22,536 nt of DNA, taken from assembly GCA_963546405.1 (NCBI GenBank), contig CAUUNL010000029.1, positions 1 through 22,536 of the forward strand, read 5' to 3'. This DNA comes from Abiotrophia defectiva_A. GTDB lineage: Bacteria; Bacillota; Bacilli; Lactobacillales; Aerococcaceae. Below, piece by piece: positions 21,707-22,536 of the stretch. The translations under genes were made by a program, and so were the position numbers. Under the pieces are notes generated by a model. The model had not been told where the DNA came from. It saw only the letters and a list, made by a program, of their open reading frames with translations, and ran no database searches. Position 1 is the first letter of the stretch. Each line of letters starts with the position of its first letter.

Positions 21707-22375
21707 ATGCCACAAGAGCAAGTGGCCTATCAAGTGTCAGGCCATGGTCAGGCCAGATTATTTGAGTTGTATCTCTTTGTTAACCCCCTAGGGCAAGATT
21801 GCCGCAGAGTAGAGCGCGAACTTAGTCGTGCGATTAAGCAAATGCCGGCCAAGACGGATGTGCATATTCTCTGCTTTACCAGTCAACCCCTCATTGCCCG
21901 TTACATGATGCAGCTGGGTTATGAACCTCAGGACTTGCGTCATCGCAACGAAATTTTCCAGAAAATTTATTCTGCCACCTTGGCTTACCGGGCAGCGGGT
22001 CTGCAAGGCAAGCGCCGTGGCCGTCAGTACCTCTACGAAATGCAAAGTCGCATTAATTCAGATTTAGAACGGCTGACGGATGACTTTTTGGCCAACTTAG
22101 CCTGTGATATTGGCTTGGACTTGGCCCTCTTCGAGAGTGATCGACGTTCTCAATACGTCAAGGAACTCTATTATCGTGATCAAAAGATTGCGCTCGAGAT
22201 GAAAGTACAAGATACACCGTCACTCATTATTTTTGAACAGTGTTCCGGGGACTCCGGCATCCTCTTACAAGGACCAATGGAGTGCCAACACATTCTGGAA
22301 CAAGTGGACTTATTAATGGATAAAACCTGCTGCCCTCGACCTACTCGGTTGAAGCTGGTCGCAACAAAAAAATAA
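21707..22375 (+). CDS. spxH: SpxH (YjbH) ClpXP adaptor, DsbA-family thioredoxin fold
   Basis: This is the DsbA-like adaptor that, in Bacillus and Staphylococcus, delivers the redox regulator Spx to ClpXP for degradation. Visible are the thioredoxin-fold beginning RLFELYLFVNPLGQDCRRVE, the family segment IYSATLAYRAAGLQGKRRG around residue 90, the helical insertion, and the cis-Pro region VQDTPSLIIFE. In place of CxxC it has GQDC (G29, C32), so only the second cysteine remains; the staphylococcal form also lacks the first cysteine (SSDC, from memory). At 222 aa it is shorter than the Bacillus and staphylococcal proteins, lacking their C-terminal extension. ATG 21707 follows GAGGAGGG by 8 nt; an ATG 8 nt upstream is out of frame. 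Confidence 0.85.
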   Translation: MPQEQVAYQVSGHGQARLFELYLFVNPLGQDCRRVERELSRAIKQMPAKTDVHILCFTSQPLIARYMMQLGYEPQDLRHRNEIFQKIYSATLAYRAAGLQGKRRGRQYLYEMQSRINSDLERLTDDFLANLACDIGLDLALFESDRRSQYVKELYYRDQKIALEMKVQDTPSLIIFEQCSGDSGILLQGPMECQHILEQVDLLMDKTCCPRPTRLKLVATKK

Positions 22376-22381
22376 TAAGAG

Positions 22382-22414
22382 AGAGGCTAGAACTTGGTTC
22401 TAGCCTCTTTTTTG
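22382..22414 (+). terminator. terminator after spxH
   Basis: A perfect 12-bp stem (agaggctagaac / gttctagcctct, 22382-22393 and 22397-22408) with a 3-nt loop, followed by a T run. Beyond it, 22415-22536 is AT-rich and shows no supported gene. Confidence 0.93.
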
Positions 22415-22536
22415 AGTAGTATGAAAGTTAATGCGATAGATTGCAAAAAACTATCAGATAGATAATTATAGCGATATTTGGTGTGAGTTGGAAAAGTGTT
22501 AGAGGATTTATGAGAAACTCTACTAATTATAGAAAA

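Overview
The window looks like a chromosomal segment from a low- to mid-GC Gram-positive of the order Lactobacillales. Clues are strong Shine-Dalgarno (SD) sequences before almost every gene, a PotD without a lipobox cysteine, a coiA-pepF pair, the Firmicutes-type galactose-1-phosphate uridylyltransferase, a CAT-PRD antiterminator controlling a PTS, and an SpxH (YjbH) homologue. The codon use and moderate GC would fit an Aerococcaceae-like genus (for example Abiotrophia, Facklamia or Aerococcus), but I cannot fix the genus from the sequence alone. No rRNA, tRNA, insertion sequence, phage gene or CRISPR array was seen.

Layout. (1) 28-1206: a lone family-1 glycosyltransferase with its own terminator. 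(2) 1382-4096: potD-like polyamine-binding protein followed by a YtcJ-type amidohydrolase, then a terminator. (3) 4222-8216: a self-contained catabolic operon. A consensus promoter is followed by a RAT/terminator switch, a BglG/LicT antiterminator, EIIA, EIIB and EIIC of the galactitol PTS family, and a RhaD-type class II aldolase, closed by a strong hairpin. (4) 8310-9416: coiA. (5) 9559-11370: pepF, behind a promoter that carries a perfect inverted repeat and possibly a tiny ORF. (6) 11523-15715: a four-gene cell-surface glycan cluster of phosphoglycosyl transferase, DegT-type sugar aminotransferase, membrane-anchored GT2 and class I aminotransferase. (7) 15806-18538, minus strand: galK-galT with a consensus promoter; two back-to-back terminators separate it from cluster 6. 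(8) 18730-21188: two tandem paralogous CorA-type transporters and a CYTH-domain protein. (9) 21188-21549: five tandem units of about 82 bp, each with a near-perfect 15-17 bp hairpin and a conserved spacer. (10) 21707-22375: spxH and a terminator. The last 120 bases (22415-22536) hold no gene that I can support.

How the parts work together. The PTS operon reads as one pathway: imported substrate is phosphorylated by EIIABC and the product is cleaved by the aldolase. The operon is probably switched on when the antiterminator binds its RAT in the leader. galK-galT are the first Leloir steps; no galE is in the window. The glycan cluster probably starts and extends a lipid-linked, amino-sugar-containing glycan, but its nucleotide-sugar dehydratase must lie elsewhere. 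The parts that seem least explained by known families are the hairpin array between the CYTH gene and spxH, and the substrate of the PTS-aldolase operon.
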